DNA of 64,000 nt from Orbilia blumenaviensis (GCA_036872755.1 JAVHNS010000011.1:1488001-1552000); one strand, 5' to 3'; positions 38,647 to 51,403 are shown, counted from the first letter of the stretch. Program-made: numbers and translations. The notes: a model not told the origin generated them from the sequence alone.

Positions 38647-39497
38647 TCAAACGTACATTACTTCCCCGTCTTCAGAAAGTGTCAGACCACCTTGGTTCAA
38701 ATATCTACACCAGGTTACACGGGCATGTCGACTGAGATGTCCTTCGACTACGCTCGCATCAACTACGTAGAACCACACATCACTTGAAGGTGAAGTGGAT
38801 ATAGTCGTCACGGGATCAAAATGCATGTCTGCCGTGGCGTTCGCAAAAAATGCTCCTATTCGGCAACTGATGTCGAAGGAGCTCCATAGATGTTTCCGCG
38901 CCACCGCTTCGAGCCATGCAAATCCTGTAAATTCGGGTAAGTACCAGGGTCGTGATAAGATAGCCTTCCCATCCCACGTTCAGTCAGAGGGTTCCAGAAT
39001 AAACACCTGCATTCAGAAGGTGCCACCAGTACGAGCTGGCCGCGGGAGGGGCATATTGTATCAATAGTGGGCATGCGGAGCCATGTATTGTGGTGATGGA
39101 GACGTATTCGTTCTCTCTTCAGATCGGAACGTAAATACTTTCTCTGGGCCGTACAATATCCAATGGACAGTCTCAAATGTGGTAGTATTGAAAACCTCTA
39201 GCCTTGTCCGTAATTTCTACGGTGCTTGCTGGGAAGAAGCTTCATTGCGGGCCATAAGGAATTCTTCGACGTAGTTTTTGTACCTAGTTGTACCTGGAAG
39301 CAAGTAAGTATTTATGTTCACAGGACTTACCCAGTAGTCTAGAAATATCCAATTTGTGGAGGGATGTTCCAGAACTGCTTCAGCCTGGGAGGAAAGCCAC
39401 AGTCGGAACCTCCGCAGTATTAAGGTTTGCAGCGACGTCTGATCGGAGGCTGGTGTTATTGACTTGCTCGCTGTGGCCGTGTTACCGAAGCCTCAAC
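38647..39497 (-). pseudogene. Possible decayed or unresolved gene
   Basis: Several protein-like segments occur in order on the minus strand but in different frames. One is 39497-39355 (LQTLILRRFRLWLSSQAEAV, then NWIFLDYW before a GTAAGT donor). Others lie near 39283-39217 (NYVEEFLMARNEASSQQAP), 39186-39070 (WILYGPEKVFTFRSEERT) and 38922-38647 (CRIGAFFANATADMHFDPV, then WFYVVDASVVEG, ending EVMYV and a stop). The last is preceded by a TTTACAG acceptor. I could not join them into one frame with GT-AG introns and recognise no family. It is either a gene whose introns I failed to place, or a relic. Confidence 0.3.
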
Positions 39498-40141
39498 AGT
39501 GTCGATCTGAATTGACGTTTTCAATCGACAATCTTGATGCCAATATCACATGTTCTAGTCTGCAGCCTTTCCACTTTAGCCTCTTAGCTTAGTGAGGGGC
39601 CTAGTTAGTCTGCCAACAACTGTGTTCTTTGTTCCGCCACTGTGCAGCGCTACCACGAATCCGTCCTTAATCGGATCTTTGAGTTGAGAAACCCATCAAA
39701 TTCATGTCATGATCGGAACAGCGACTCAATTTATCAGATTAAAGGACCCTCACCTATTTTTTCTCACCGAGTCGCATCGGTATAGAAGCCTCTCGCAACG
39801 GCGCCGTAGTCCCGCTTTACCCACCCAAGCGAGATTGGACTTGGTTGTTTCTATCAAACTCGCTTCGCATCCATAAGCCCAAAACAGCTGGCTCTCCGCT
39901 CTGCAATCCTTACAGATTAACAACATTGCACCGGGCGAAAACCAACAGCTTTCCTTCTTGTATCGATACGCGCGCCCTCCGCCGTCTCCAGAGGTCCCGC
40001 TTCTCGCGTTTTGTCGACGGGTAGGAATAGGTCAGCCCAGCCTGTGGTCGCCTGCCGCCGTCGCAGGAGGCAATTTGTGCGCGATCTGGATTGAACCGAA
40101 GACATATACTGGAAGGGCACCTCCCTCTCCCTTGCCAGATA

Positions 40142-43100
40142 ATGGCCGATCACCAAGTCATCGACTATCTCCGGGTCCTGCATGATTTCGATGCTCGGTC
40201 ACCGGATGAGCTGACACTTAAGAAGAATTCCAAGATCGAATTGCTGGAGCGAGATGAGGAGTACAACGATGGATGGTATTTGGTATGTCGCCTCCGTATA
40301 TCAAAACGGTTCCCCCGAATTGGGGCACCCCCGCCAACAACATTGCCCGTTGCGGTCATTCTCGTTGGTTTGCGATGCCTTGGCTGGACCCGCTGTTGGG
40401 CCGCGACTTCCTTAGAACGTCGCCCAAACATTCAGCTGGGTTTCCTGAGCGAAATATTAGATTTGCTGATCAATGTTAATAACAGGGGCGCGACCCGGAG
40501 AGTGGAAAAGTTGGATTGTTCCCACAAGGTGTGTCCTCCACATCACCTCTGAACATTCATGCAACAAACAGCAGCCATGGCGAGAAGATCATCGATAGAT
40601 TTCGAAACGCTGCGGGTGAAAATCCGACAAAATATTTTGTTCGGTGCTAACAGTAAGCGTTCGTCTGCAGTCTACACGACACAATGGCCGCCAGAGTCGG
40701 CGTTTTCGCAGCCAGCAATAATTGGTACGTGCATGCCTTGCGCCCAGACGTTGTGTTAACATATTCGACTGGGGTTAATAATCCTAGCAGAGAATCAAGT
40801 AGCGCCTGACAGTGATGTCGCACCCCCTCCAGCATATTCGTCGGCACCCTCAGAACCAAAGCAGGAGATCCCCAAAAGGCTCTCGGTTACGCCAAGCGAG
40901 TTGACTCTAGATGAAGCAGGCAAATTTGGTGGATCTACAAAGGATGTCACGGCCGAGCCCCCACCGTTAGCATTGGAGAATAATATGGACAAACGGCGCG
41001 TCTCGGAAGATTTTAAGCGGGAACACCCGCAGATACAGAAGTTAAGCCGCAGTCCGGTGGTTGAAGACACTTTGAGCGATATCGAGGAAGCACTATCGGA
41101 AATCCGAACGGCGCCCCGTTCTGTCGGGGCACACGCTCAGAAGAACAAACAGCCGCCCCCGATCATGGAGACCCCGGAAACCCACCCGACAATGGAACAA
41201 GATTTTGACGATTCTGCGTCGGATTATTCGAGGGGCGCCTTTGATAACGAGAGTTCTCTGTCTCTGGCTATTGCGAATCAGCCATCCGTTAGCGGGTATC
41301 TTGAGCCCTCTAGCAGAGCAACATATGCTGGGCGGTCTCGGGAGTCCATACAACGGCAGAGCGACCATCCGCTGCAGTATTCCCAACAATTTGAACCGGA
41401 CTCCTCATCAGATGAAGATGGTGATATAATAGATCTAGTATATTCAGCAGAAGAAATCCGGCTGTGGACACCAGCTCAAGTTTCTGCATACTTTCAGGAG
41501 CAGCAGCTACCGCTGAGCATCTGTGATAAGTTTGAGGAGCAGGAGATCAGCGGCGCTATTGTCCTTCAGCTGGAAATGGCTCATCTTAAGGAACTTGAAC
41601 TTGGCAGTTTTGGGAAACGTTTTGAAGTTTGGAAGGAGATTGAGAGACTCCAGTCAATAGTGAAGAACGCCGGAGGAGCAATAAGTGAAGCCGCCATGGA
41701 TAAGAAGGCTCGCCATAGGAGTAGCAGTACACCAGCTGGAGTCCTCCCTAGGCTGCCCAGTCTCCACAACAGACCACCCGCTCGCGGAGGCTCGTTAGCT
41801 GTACCATCTACACATATAGAAGAGGCGATATTTGATCCCATGAATCCGATCAGAGGTGAGAATCATACCTTTGCCTCAACTCTTCCTCCTCATCGGTGTG
41901 ATGCCCAAACCGGTTTCATCGCCTAGATGGACTGGGTACACAGAAAATTCTTAATCATCAGGACACTGATCATTCCACAGAAAGCCCCACGACTATGAGC
42001 CCATCCAGCCCAGGGCCAGTGCCCCCTCCGAAATCTGATGTTGGATCTGGTAAGTCAGCAATGTGTCTACGATGATTAGGGGAGAGAAGCAGGGTGGATG
42101 GATGGATGGATGGAGGTCGGGAGAGAGGTTTATATGCTAACCTTCAAGTTGATATAGTTGTTCACAGCGATGGGCGGTCTATTTCGACGGCTTCGATGGA
42201 ACGGGCGTCAAGCAGCGGGGGACAGCAGCCCCAGAGGGTACCCGGGGTGCACGGACGGGACCCGTCCTTCGACCGGGCCTGGACGCTGAAGGGCCACAAG
42301 GCCAACGAGAGCTCTGCCAGCGGCAGGAGCAGATATACAGGTGATAGTGGCTTCGCATCGCAATCGTCGTCGAGTGTATTTGCCAACGAGAGTCGTTCTT
42401 ATCATACCGCAGGTGCCAGTGAAGATGGAGGCAAACGAGACCGTAATGTGCTGCACAAGAGGGCCGGCAGTTCCGGCAGCCACGGTCATCACGCCGTCCA
42501 TGGAAAGAAGTCCAGCTACACCGAGGAGCAGCGCAGCCGCTCAGGTAACAACACTCCAACGTCCACTCCGTCCTCACCTCTACCGTATCCTCCCAATCCA
42601 CCTCCACCTCACCTACCATCACAATCACCATCACAATCACCATCCCCGTCTCCGTCTCCGCGAGGTGTCGTCTCCAAGCAGACCTTCGCCGTTTCCGAGA
42701 GGTCGTACGAGACGGTGCATCACGCGAATGCCTATCCATACGCCCAAGCACCCAGACCGTTCTCCAGAGAAAGCGTTAACCAGTCCTTCGTTCCTCCAGG
42801 ATACTCTTCACCATCACCGGCTTCGATTGTTTACCACAACACCGTCAAGGGCCGGAAACGGAGCACCAGTGAAACTCAGCTAGCTTCGCTAGACAGCCGG
42901 GCTAGAGAAAGCCTCGCTGCTTCTGTTATGCCGGGGGGGAAGCCACTTAGTGTCGAACGGCCTCCACCTGTCGAGGAGAAACACGTCCCTCCGAACATCC
43001 AAACGAAAGCCGGATACCCCCACAGATCAATATCTGACGGGGCAGAGAAGGCCATGTCGATGTCTCCAATGTCTCAGGATACGAGCTCAACCTTGATGTC

Positions 43101-44013
43101 GCCGAATGGTAGTGAGCATTCTGCTTCCATAAAGATCACAATCGACGCTCCTGAGAGGAAATCAGATGAATCCAAGCAACGGAATGGCAGCAGCAGCAAA
43201 GACAAGAAACTACGAAGCGTTGCCTCCGCTTCTGGGATCAGACAGAAGTCTAAGAAGCAGCTTACAAGTGCCTACCTCGAAGGGCTCAAGGAGGTCAAAC
43301 CCCTCGACGCTGCCAAAGATGCAGATTTCAGCGGCTGGATGAAGAAGCGCGGCAGTAGCGCTGTCGTTGCCTCTTGGAAGACTAGGTTTTTTGTCCTCAA
43401 AGGTCGACGCCTATCATATTTCTACTCCATGGAAGATACAAAAGAGAGAGGCCTCATCGATATCACCTCGCATCGCGTTCTCCCTGCTTCCGACGACAGA
43501 TTCGTTTCCCTCCATGCCTCCGTTGCTGCGATAACATCATCGCCTTCCCATGCCTCTTCAGCGACTCCCGGCAACGGCCAATCCGGCCCCAACCTCCCAC
43601 CGACCCCACCGTCTAAGGGGGGCTGGTTTACTTTCAAACTCGTCCCGCCACAGCCGGGGGCAGCTAAGGGAGTTATGTTCACCCCTCCCAAGCTTCATTA
43701 CTTCGCCACCGATACCAAACAAATCGGACGAGAATGGATGGCTGCCTTCATGAAGGCGACTATTGATAGGGACGAGACTGCGCCGGTCATCAGCACCTTC
43801 TCCGCGAATACTATTAGTTTAGCGAAGGCACGGGCTATGCGGGCCCGACCCCCCGGTTTTGGAGATAACAGCACAGACCCTGCGCCCTCCCCAGCCCTTG
43901 GTCTTCCAATTATGAGCTCCCAAGGTAGCTTTAACGAGTCTATTGAATCTGCTCTCGCAGAAAGACATCTTATTGATGACGATGCAGAAAATGCCGCTGA
44001 CGATGAGCGGTAG
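40142..44013 (+). CDS. boi1: BOI-family polarity scaffold (SH3-SAM-PH)
   Basis: Six exons: 40142-40282, 40486-40528, 40671-40724, 40788-41855, 41981-42049 and 42158-44013, giving 1076 aa. The SH3 domain (about 6-66) has VLHDFDARSPDELTL, DGWYLGRDPESG and GLFPQVY, assembled across three exons. The SAM domain (about 302-368) has RLWTPAQVSAYFQEQQL and GAIVLQLEMAHLKELELG. The PH domain starts near 846 (FSGWMKKRGS, SWKTRFFVLKGRRLSYFYS) and ends REWMAAFMKATI. A disordered loop of about 45 residues splits its beta-strands. The long disordered regions between domains are P/S-rich. Yeast Boi1/Boi2 bind Bem1, Cdc42 and acidic lipids at growth sites and support exocytosis; the same role here is inferred from identical domain order. 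Intron 5 contains a (GGAT)n repeat. Confidence 0.93.
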
Positions 44014-44662
44014 CTCTCACTAAACGCTGATGGCTGAGGTACTTAAGTCTATCGTTCTTACTTGATTTCCTTTCTTCGCTTCACGGTTCATACTTTAAGT
44101 CTTTACTATGACCTTTAATGCTTCCCAAATCCTTCTGCTTTTGAGCCTTGTCGTTTTCTTACCCACCTTGCTCCATCATCTTCCTCATTTTCTTCCCCTT
44201 CTTCTTTCTTTATGAATCCTCTTACCATCGGGCATTTCTCGCGTCGCGATTGTCCTGATTCTCTACCTTACACCACATTTTGATTGCGTTCACGAACCTC
44301 ATTACTACAACTAACATTGTGCCCTTCATACTCTATCTGCTTTCCTTTTTTCATTTTTCTCTCTCTCTTCCAAGCGACAATTCGAAGTCGTCTCAAGAAA
44401 TTATCGGTCTTTATTTTGCGGGGTATTCTTGCGCCTTGACTTTCTCACTACCAACATAAACCACAGGAGATGTACGATAATTCGCTGCGAGGAGGAGACG
44501 ATAACACAGATAAAATAATTCGTGAAACAGGATCTGGCTTTTCGATTTAAGTTGAGTGAGGTTCGAGGCTATAACATGCCCTAGACGCTACTACTATATA
44601 CACGAGTAACGAGTTTATCTTGTGATGGAGGTTTTCGAATTTTCCTCGTAAACATATGAGTT
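44014..44662. other. Convergent intergenic region BOI/GFA gene
   Basis: A 649-bp spacer of T- and C-rich 3' flank (TTTCTTCCCCTTCTTC type runs near 44190-44215). No gene seen. Confidence 0.5.
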
Positions 44663-45336
44663 TCACCAAAGGCCATGTGCATGGGGCTCACCAAAGCTCG
44701 CCGCAAACGTATTCTCTAGCCCATTTACATACCTCATCTTTTCAGGTTTAACAATCTCTTTCAAATCTTTTCCTAAACCCTTCAAATCTAATGCTAGAAT
44801 ATTGACGCTCAAAATCTCGCCGATATTGTTTACTGGGACGTTTCCAACGATAAAGAGGTTGATACTGCACGTTTTGCAGAAGAAATGGCGACCCCACTCT
44901 TCACCTCTTTTACACTCGCCGCGGTGGTACGCTGGAGAGTAATATGTTAATTCCTGGGGGAAAAGAGAGGCGTCGGTGGAATTCGCGTAGGTAACCACGA
45001 CTGGTTCCCCAGAGGGCGTGTTGGTGACTGATATGTCGCCAGGTTTAAGCATTATACCAACTCTAAAAGCCCGGTTAGCTGGGGCTGTGCGATCGCCAAT
45101 GACTATAGATAACGAGCTACATACTTCCCAGTAGCGGAACAGATTGTGCCTATATGCTCAACTTACTAGTCAATAGCTGGGCTTCACGAGACTTAATTAC
45201 GATTAGAAGGTAACGCACAGTTGCATCTACCAGCATTGCCAAGATCGACGTTATTGGCCTTAAATTTGATAGACCCGCAATGGCAAGAGCCAATGATATC
45301 ATGCTTATCGACTGGCCTTTCGGGGGCGGTGGACAT
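44663..45336 (-). CDS. GFA / CENP-V-fold family zinc protein
   Basis: Three minus-strand exons: 45336-45219, 45149-45125 (only 25 nt) and 45062-44663, giving 180 aa. Zinc-ligand motifs of the GFA fold are all present: SCHCGS (C18, C20), CNCTIC (C38, C40, C43) and FFCKTCSINLF (C110, C113). The CNCTIC motif is restored only by the GTGCGT donor and the small second exon, which supports the model. The family was named for glutathione-dependent formaldehyde-activating enzyme, but most fungal members have unknown substrates, so I do not assign a reaction. Exon 1 could start further upstream in frame (45498), but the chosen M fits the usual short N-terminus. The gene is convergent with BOI and divergent from ULS1. 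Confidence 0.85.
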
Positions 45337-46793
45337 CTTGTAATCGAGAAATATTGTGGGGCAGTGATTGTAACAAAGATTATTCAAGCTGGGTAAGTAC
45401 GCGTACGTTGAGGGGGCAATATGAGAACAGCACGGTTGTCTGTCTGGGCGTCCGGGCTTATATATGCATTTCAATCGTGGGAAGGAGTCTATAGGCAAAG
45501 AGGCAGAGCTACCTCTGGACTAGAGCTCCAAAGGGGCCACGCAGAGTCATCACCACGGGAAGTTCCTCGCTTGGGGCGGGGCAAATGAAATTCCGACCTT
45601 TAAGCAGGCGGACAAAATTTAACATTACGGCCGCTAAGGCTATCAGATCTGCCCGTGTTACTGTGTATGCACACACGCACGCCCATAACGTTAGCAAATC
45701 TAGAGATCGAGGCGGTTAGTTGATATGCATTAATATTAACTGGGTTCCAACGGCTCGGCTGGATCTAGGTGGCAAGTCTACCTGAAGAAATTCAGTGCGA
45801 TTGATGCATTCTCGGCATTATTATCAAAAAATTTCCTTCATTGTTCAATTAGCGGTTTCTAAATCAACTCCGCGTGTCAAAAACACGAGGTCCAGTGACC
45901 TAGTTCCACAACCCCACCGAAAATGTTCCCACATCCGAAACGTGATTGTAGCAGGCCCAAGAAGACAGCCTTACCAGCAAATTGTTGGGCCTTTTGTTAG
46001 CGTCGTCACATCTCAGCCGTACTCAGGGGGTTTGAGTCTAACGTTCCACGAGTCGACTCCATGATGGTTTCTCAGTGTTCCGAGACCTGTTCTCATGGGA
46101 GCGAGATGCCTGCTTTGGGCCAATGTGACTAATTTGGGGCGGGCTGCTGCAGACGGAAAAGGCCCTTTCATGGGTAAGCCTGTTGCAATCTTTCTCCCAA
46201 CACGGTTTCTAGCCAACCGTCTGTTTCACGTTCGTCAAAGGCAGAGTTTTTGGTTCAGGGCATCAGTCCTATCGAACTTGCAGTTGCACCGCCGCCAGAG
46301 CTCTGGTCAGCACCGAAGACCTTTCGTCACTGGCGCTGCGTTTGCGTCACTCGAACTGCAAAGGCTGGCCGTTTGCCTGGAAGAACTCGAGTTTGATATT
46401 TCGCGTTGATTGACGCTACAAGCGCGAATTGGATCCTCCATGCTTGTGACCAGCCGTTGATCTGGATCTCGCTGGACCTCGCCGCATATCTGCATCGGCC
46501 TGGCCAATCGAATCGTGGCATTAACCTATTCAGCTTCAGACATAATCTACAGCCGCTTGCAGCTGAGAGTGCCTCGAGTCGCCATCCTTTGGCTTCCGAC
46601 CCGCTTCCATATCCTTCTTCCCGAACCGACTAGCACCAACAGCCGACGGCGCAGTTACCGTCTGATTAATCGAGGCTTCCTTTCAGATTTTGAGTTAGGC
46701 TGCTATAGGCTGACAGAACAGGCGGCGTAGACCTACTCTTTGTAAGGTCTTCGGTGTAACCATTGCTATTAAAACCGTTGTCCTCCCAACAGG
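45337..46793. promoter_or_regulatory. Divergent upstream region of GFA gene and ULS1
   Basis: 1.46 kb with no supported gene. Short frames on both strands (46013-46730) lack domains. A splice-like CAACAG lies directly before the ULS1 start codon, so a 5' UTR intron or an extra upstream exon of ULS1 is possible. Confidence 0.4.
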
Positions 46794-49700
46794 ATGAGCC
46801 AGGCACGAAGCTTTGAGATGCCGGGTCGATACCCTGGAGCATCACCAGACAACAGCGACGGCGAGATCTTCCACGGCGGACAGGGCGATATTCTCGGGCA
46901 TCGAAGATTAGAGGCGATCCGGGCGGAACTAAGGTGAGAAATCAACTGTATCAGCCTTGCCCTCGAGGGCCGAGTCGGCATCACAAGTTTCCAGGCAAGG
47001 CTGGGGAGTCAAAATATCGTGAAGTGGTGTTCAAGAGGTTTGAGTACCTATTTAAATTCTTCGGGTACTCACTCAAGTACCTAAGTAGGTACCTAGCCTA
47101 CTTAGTAATTACCTACCTACCTACTTGGTTATGAAATATTGAAAGCAGTTGTGGGGATCGATACGATCATTCAAGCTCGGGATCCATCACGGAGGTTGGC
47201 GTCACAACAGCAGCTTCATCCCAACGGCAGTTGCTGAGACTTCATTAGACCGGCCTCCTGGCCTCCCGCCTGTTCTGCATAACCTAGAAGAACCTACCTC
47301 CATCCTTTCTGTTCCATCCCCACCGACTCCACTCGAACAGCCGCTTACACCCACCATCGTCCCAGTCTCGACATCTATAAGGTCATCACTGACAACCCCT
47401 CTTGATCTAGTAACAAACGTGCATTGCTTGAGTGGCTGCCTCAGGAAGATACGCACCTCCTCGACTTAGAAACACTCCAAGCGCAAATCCTAAGCCTTGA
47501 AGAAGAGTTTGAGAAACTCGTCATGGAGCAAAGCCGGATGAACGAACTTCCCCCGGCTTACAGTACTGGCCAGGAAGTAGTTCCCCAACCGGGATCTACC
47601 CACGAATCAGGTCTTCATGGGTTCGATGCGACGCCGCCTCGGCAGGATATTATGAGAAAGCGAACGTATTCTCAAGTTGACCACTCGCCCCATGACCTCC
47701 ATGTTGAGAACTTCAGGCGCCTTGTAGGGCCATACTATAATGCTCCTTCGCAGTTCCCTTACATGCCATCTGGTCCACCCATGCCGATGAGCTCACTTAG
47801 CCCGGATGGCGCCCAAAGTATGGGTGTCATTAACAGTGATACATACCTGCCAGTGGTTCAGATTGCCGGTTCCAGCAATCGTCAACAAGCACCCCAACAG
47901 GCACAGATATCCAAGTATAATTCCTCTCTCTTACAAAACTATGTCATCAAACCGTGTTCACTAACCTCGACCAAATATAGCGATGCAGAACTCGCTCGTA
48001 TTTTACAAGAACAGGAGGTCATAGACCTTACTGGGGATGACGATGATACTTACAACAATGCGCTCATAGCGACAGAGTATCAACGATATGCCCGTGATCG
48101 GTACGCTAGAGCAGGCCAGAGTCCATTTGCCCTTCAGATGCCTCAAGACCCACAGTTCATTTCAATCCCGAGAGTTAAAATCGAACAACGCCATTCCAAC
48201 CCGATGGGCTTTGGGGCTCGACCGGCTTTCAAAAACGAGACGGACGTTTCTGCGCATATACCTCAATACACTGGGCTAGGCTTGTCGGATAACCCCATAA
48301 TTCTTAACGGCGACGATGACGACGATGATGATGGAGGCTTCGGTGACTACATTGGTCCACATCACGCACTCGAGTATCCTCCATACATGCAGCAATTTAA
48401 TCAAGCCTTGCCTCAAGTCCACCTCCCTAGATTTCCATTCCCAATCGACCCTACCCAAAACTTCGACCCAGATACACCCTATAACGATATGAGATATCAG
48501 GCCAGAGACGAACAAGAAGACGTCAAACGAATACTCGAGCATTTATCCGACGATGCTGAAAACGACTCCAGTGACCGCCTCCAAACACCCCCGGAGCTGA
48601 GTGTAAAGTTGATGAAGCATCAAAGGATCGGCTTAACATGGCTTGTCAAACAGGAGGAAAGCAACAACAAAGGCGGTATTCTCGCTGACGACATGGGCCT
48701 TGGGAAAACAGTACAGGCAATTGCATTGATCCTTCATCGGAAAAGCGACAACCCCCATTTGAAAACAACCTTGATCGTTTGCCCTGTCTCTCTAATGGCC
48801 CAATGGCAGCGAGAAATCCAGGCTAAAGTTAAAGCCCAGAATTCCCTTGCTACATATATCTACCATGGCACTCAGCCAAAAAGATATAAGAATTTCAACG
48901 CTCTAAAGGAGTTTGATGGTAAGCGAAATGAAGTCGTGAATATTCGAACCACGAGCTGACATCGACCATAGTTGTTCTAACTTCTTACGGAACCATCGCG
49001 GGAGAATTCAAGAAGAAACAAAGCTGGATCGGCGAGAAAAGGACTAGATTCCCCCCCGAGGAGTTCCCTTTCTTGTCCGGGGAAAGTATTTGGTACCGGT
49101 ACGATCTCGATACCCTCCTTCTAACAGTTTAGTGTTCATGCTAATATATAATGCATACAGAGTTATTCTAGATGAGAGTCAACGTGTGTTTAACCAACTG
49201 CCCTTCAAGGAGACCAAAGCTAACTGAGGTATAACAGATATAAAAAATCATAGGACGCAATCTAGTCGAGCATGTGCTGACCTTAGGTCAACCTACCGAT
49301 TATGCCTCAGCGGAACCCCCATGCAGAACAACATAGATGATCTTTTCGGCGCCGTCAGATTTCTTCGTCTTGCCAGATATCGTGAATTTCGAGATTGGAA
49401 TAAAGATTTTGGGTCAAGGATTAGGCTTGGAAGAGGCTATGCTGCAGATGCTATGCAAAGGCTGCAAGCACTTATTGGGGCAATAATGCTGAGACGAAAG
49501 AAAGACTCTTTAATCGACGGAGAACCACTGCTTGTCCTTCCGCCAAAAACAATAGAACTCATTCATCCGATCTTCGGTCCCGATGAGCAGGAAATATACA
49601 ACGCCGTCGAGCAAAGAGTTCAGCTGCGCTTCAATAAGTATATTGAAAACGGCTCGGTCCTCCGGAATTATACATACGTCCTCCTACTGTTACTCCGGCT

Positions 49701-51403
49701 TCGTCAAGTCTGCTGCCACCCGAAAATGATAAAAGACCTTTCAATAAATGTCACCAAAGTAGAAAAAGAGCGACAGATAACCTTGATGCAACAACTGGAT
49801 CCCGCTACCATCGGAAGGCTCAAGTTAGACCCGGCCGTCAATTGCCCAGTCTGTCAAGACAGTTCCGAAAAAATGAAAATAATATCACCGTGTGGGCACT
49901 GTTTTTGTGAAGAATGCTTAACGAATTACATGAATATGTTTGCGCAAATGGTAGACGGCGATGATGGAAATCGTATGCGCTGCCCTATTTGTCGCGGCCC
50001 CCTTAGCCAGTCAAGTTTGATTGATTGGCAGGTTTTCAGGGAAATATATATGCCCGAAGATGGTGATCTGCTACAGGAGCTCGAGGGCATAGGGAACCAG
50101 CTTGATAATGTTCTTGGTGGCCAGCTCTCGAGCGATGACTCGGACTCGGACTCGGGATCCGACTCTGATGATGAAGGTTCTGACCTCGGTGGATTCATTG
50201 TTCCAGACGGGGAAGTTGAATCAGAAGCGGACGATGACTCGGACGAAGCCGCTGCCCTGAGGGAAACCAGGTCACGTTATAGTCCAGTACCACCAGCAAG
50301 AGTTAAACAGGAACCTGGATCATCTCGTCAAAATGGTGTCAAAAAAGAAGAAGACACAGAAGTCTTTTTCCCTGCAACTCAAAACTCCGCAACATCTTCT
50401 AGCTCAGATATTAAATCCGAACAGGATTTTCCTGGGGATATTTGGGAGGAATTCAAATTTAAAAAAGAAGCGAAAGAAGAAAATGATGGCATAAGTATCC
50501 AATCTGTTAAGAGTAAGTCCACGGGTGCAAAGCCAAGGGTTAAGAAGGAAAGGAAGGATGAAAAGGCGTCATCCAAGGGGAAGGGGAAGAAACTTGCTTC
50601 GAACCCCCCAAAGACGAAAAAGGGGAGGAAAAAGAAGAAAAAGGAAAAGAAAGAAAAGCGTGTTATAAATCTCGGGGATAAACGAGCATTGGCAGTGCGC
50701 AACAAGAAAGCTCGCAAGAAATACTTCCGTGAGCTTGCGAGAGACTGGCACTCAAGCGCCAAAATTGATAAAGTGAGGGCCATTCTTAAGGAGATTCGAG
50801 AGTAAGTCCGATAAAATATTATTAAATGCTCTACTACGCACTAACAAACATGCTAGGAATGATCCGTCAGAGAAAACGATCATCTTCTCTTCCTTTACTT
50901 CTTTCCTCGATTTACTTTCCATTCCACTTGACCGGGACGATAAATTCAACTTTGAGAGATATGATGGTTCTATGAGTGCTAGAGATCGCAACGATGCTGT
51001 CCTCAATTTTACTGAGGACCCTATGGTTACCGTAATGCTCGTTTCGCTAAAGGCAGGAAACTCTGGCCTTAACCTAACAGTTGCCTCCCATGTTATTATC
51101 ATAGAGTACGTTATAACGAATCCCTACAGTCCTATTCTCACACCAACTAATTCCATAATTCATAGTCCTTGGTGGAACCCATATGTCGAAGAGCAAGCAA
51201 TTGATCGCGCCCATCGAATCGGTCAGACTCGCCCCGTTTTTGTCCATAGACTCATAATTGAGAATACTGTTGAAGACAGAATCCTCACACTACAGGAACA
51301 GAAGCGGGAGATGATTTCTGCAGCAATGGACGAAGAAGCAATTAAAGGGCTCAATAGACTTAGTGTCCGTGATCTTATGTATCTGTTTACCGGATCCCGG
51401 TAA
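46794..51403 (+). CDS. uls1: SNF2-family translocase with RING, ULS1/RIS1 type (SUMO-targeted)
   Basis: Seven exons: 46794-46933, 47411-48918, 48972-49098, 49161-49183, 49238-50801, 50857-51105 and 51166-51403. The phases close to 1282 aa. A helical N-terminus (ALLEWLPQEDTHLLDLETLQ) precedes two SUMO-interacting motifs: EVIDLTGDDDD near 248 and NPIILNGDDDD near 340. The SNF2 ATPase begins with motif I GGILADDMGLGKTVQAIAL (about 467) and has DESQ at about 594 and LCLSGTPMQNNIDDLFG. A C3HC4 RING (about 801-855, CPVCQDSS, CGHCFCEECL, CPICRGPL) sits between the two helicase lobes. A long charged linker follows, then the C-lobe (about 1120-1270, AGNSGLNLTVASHVII, DPWWNP, DRAHRIGQTRPVFVHRL). Yeast Uls1 translocates on DNA and acts on SUMO-modified proteins. 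DESQ in place of DEAH-like residues is a mild variant. The exon 1/2 junction spans a 477-nt intron and is the weakest point. Confidence 0.92.
47044..47127. repeat. TAGGTACCTA/ACCTACCT motif cluster inside ULS1 intron 1
   Basis: Contains GTACCTA, AAGTACCTAAGTAGGTACCT, then CTTAGTAATTACCTACCTAC. It is the longest of the clusters in the window and lies inside an intron. Confidence 0.65.

Larger units (their letters stand above)
35054..40141. other. 5.1-kb divergent intergenic region SP-RING gene / BOI
   Basis: The flanking genes diverge, so both promoters lie here. It also holds an (ATGG)n microsatellite (37492-37511), a TAGGTACCTA cluster (37241-37270), A-tracts near 35881 and 36052, and possible gene remains at 38647-39497. 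An open frame on minus at 36950-36600 (116 codons, S/P/L-rich) has no family I recognise. No full gene is supported. Confidence 0.45.

Noticed and set aside
42179..42883. Long opposite-strand and shifted frames over BOI exon 6 (up to 190 codons)
   Set aside because: They are shadows of the S/P-rich coding frame and carry no domain.
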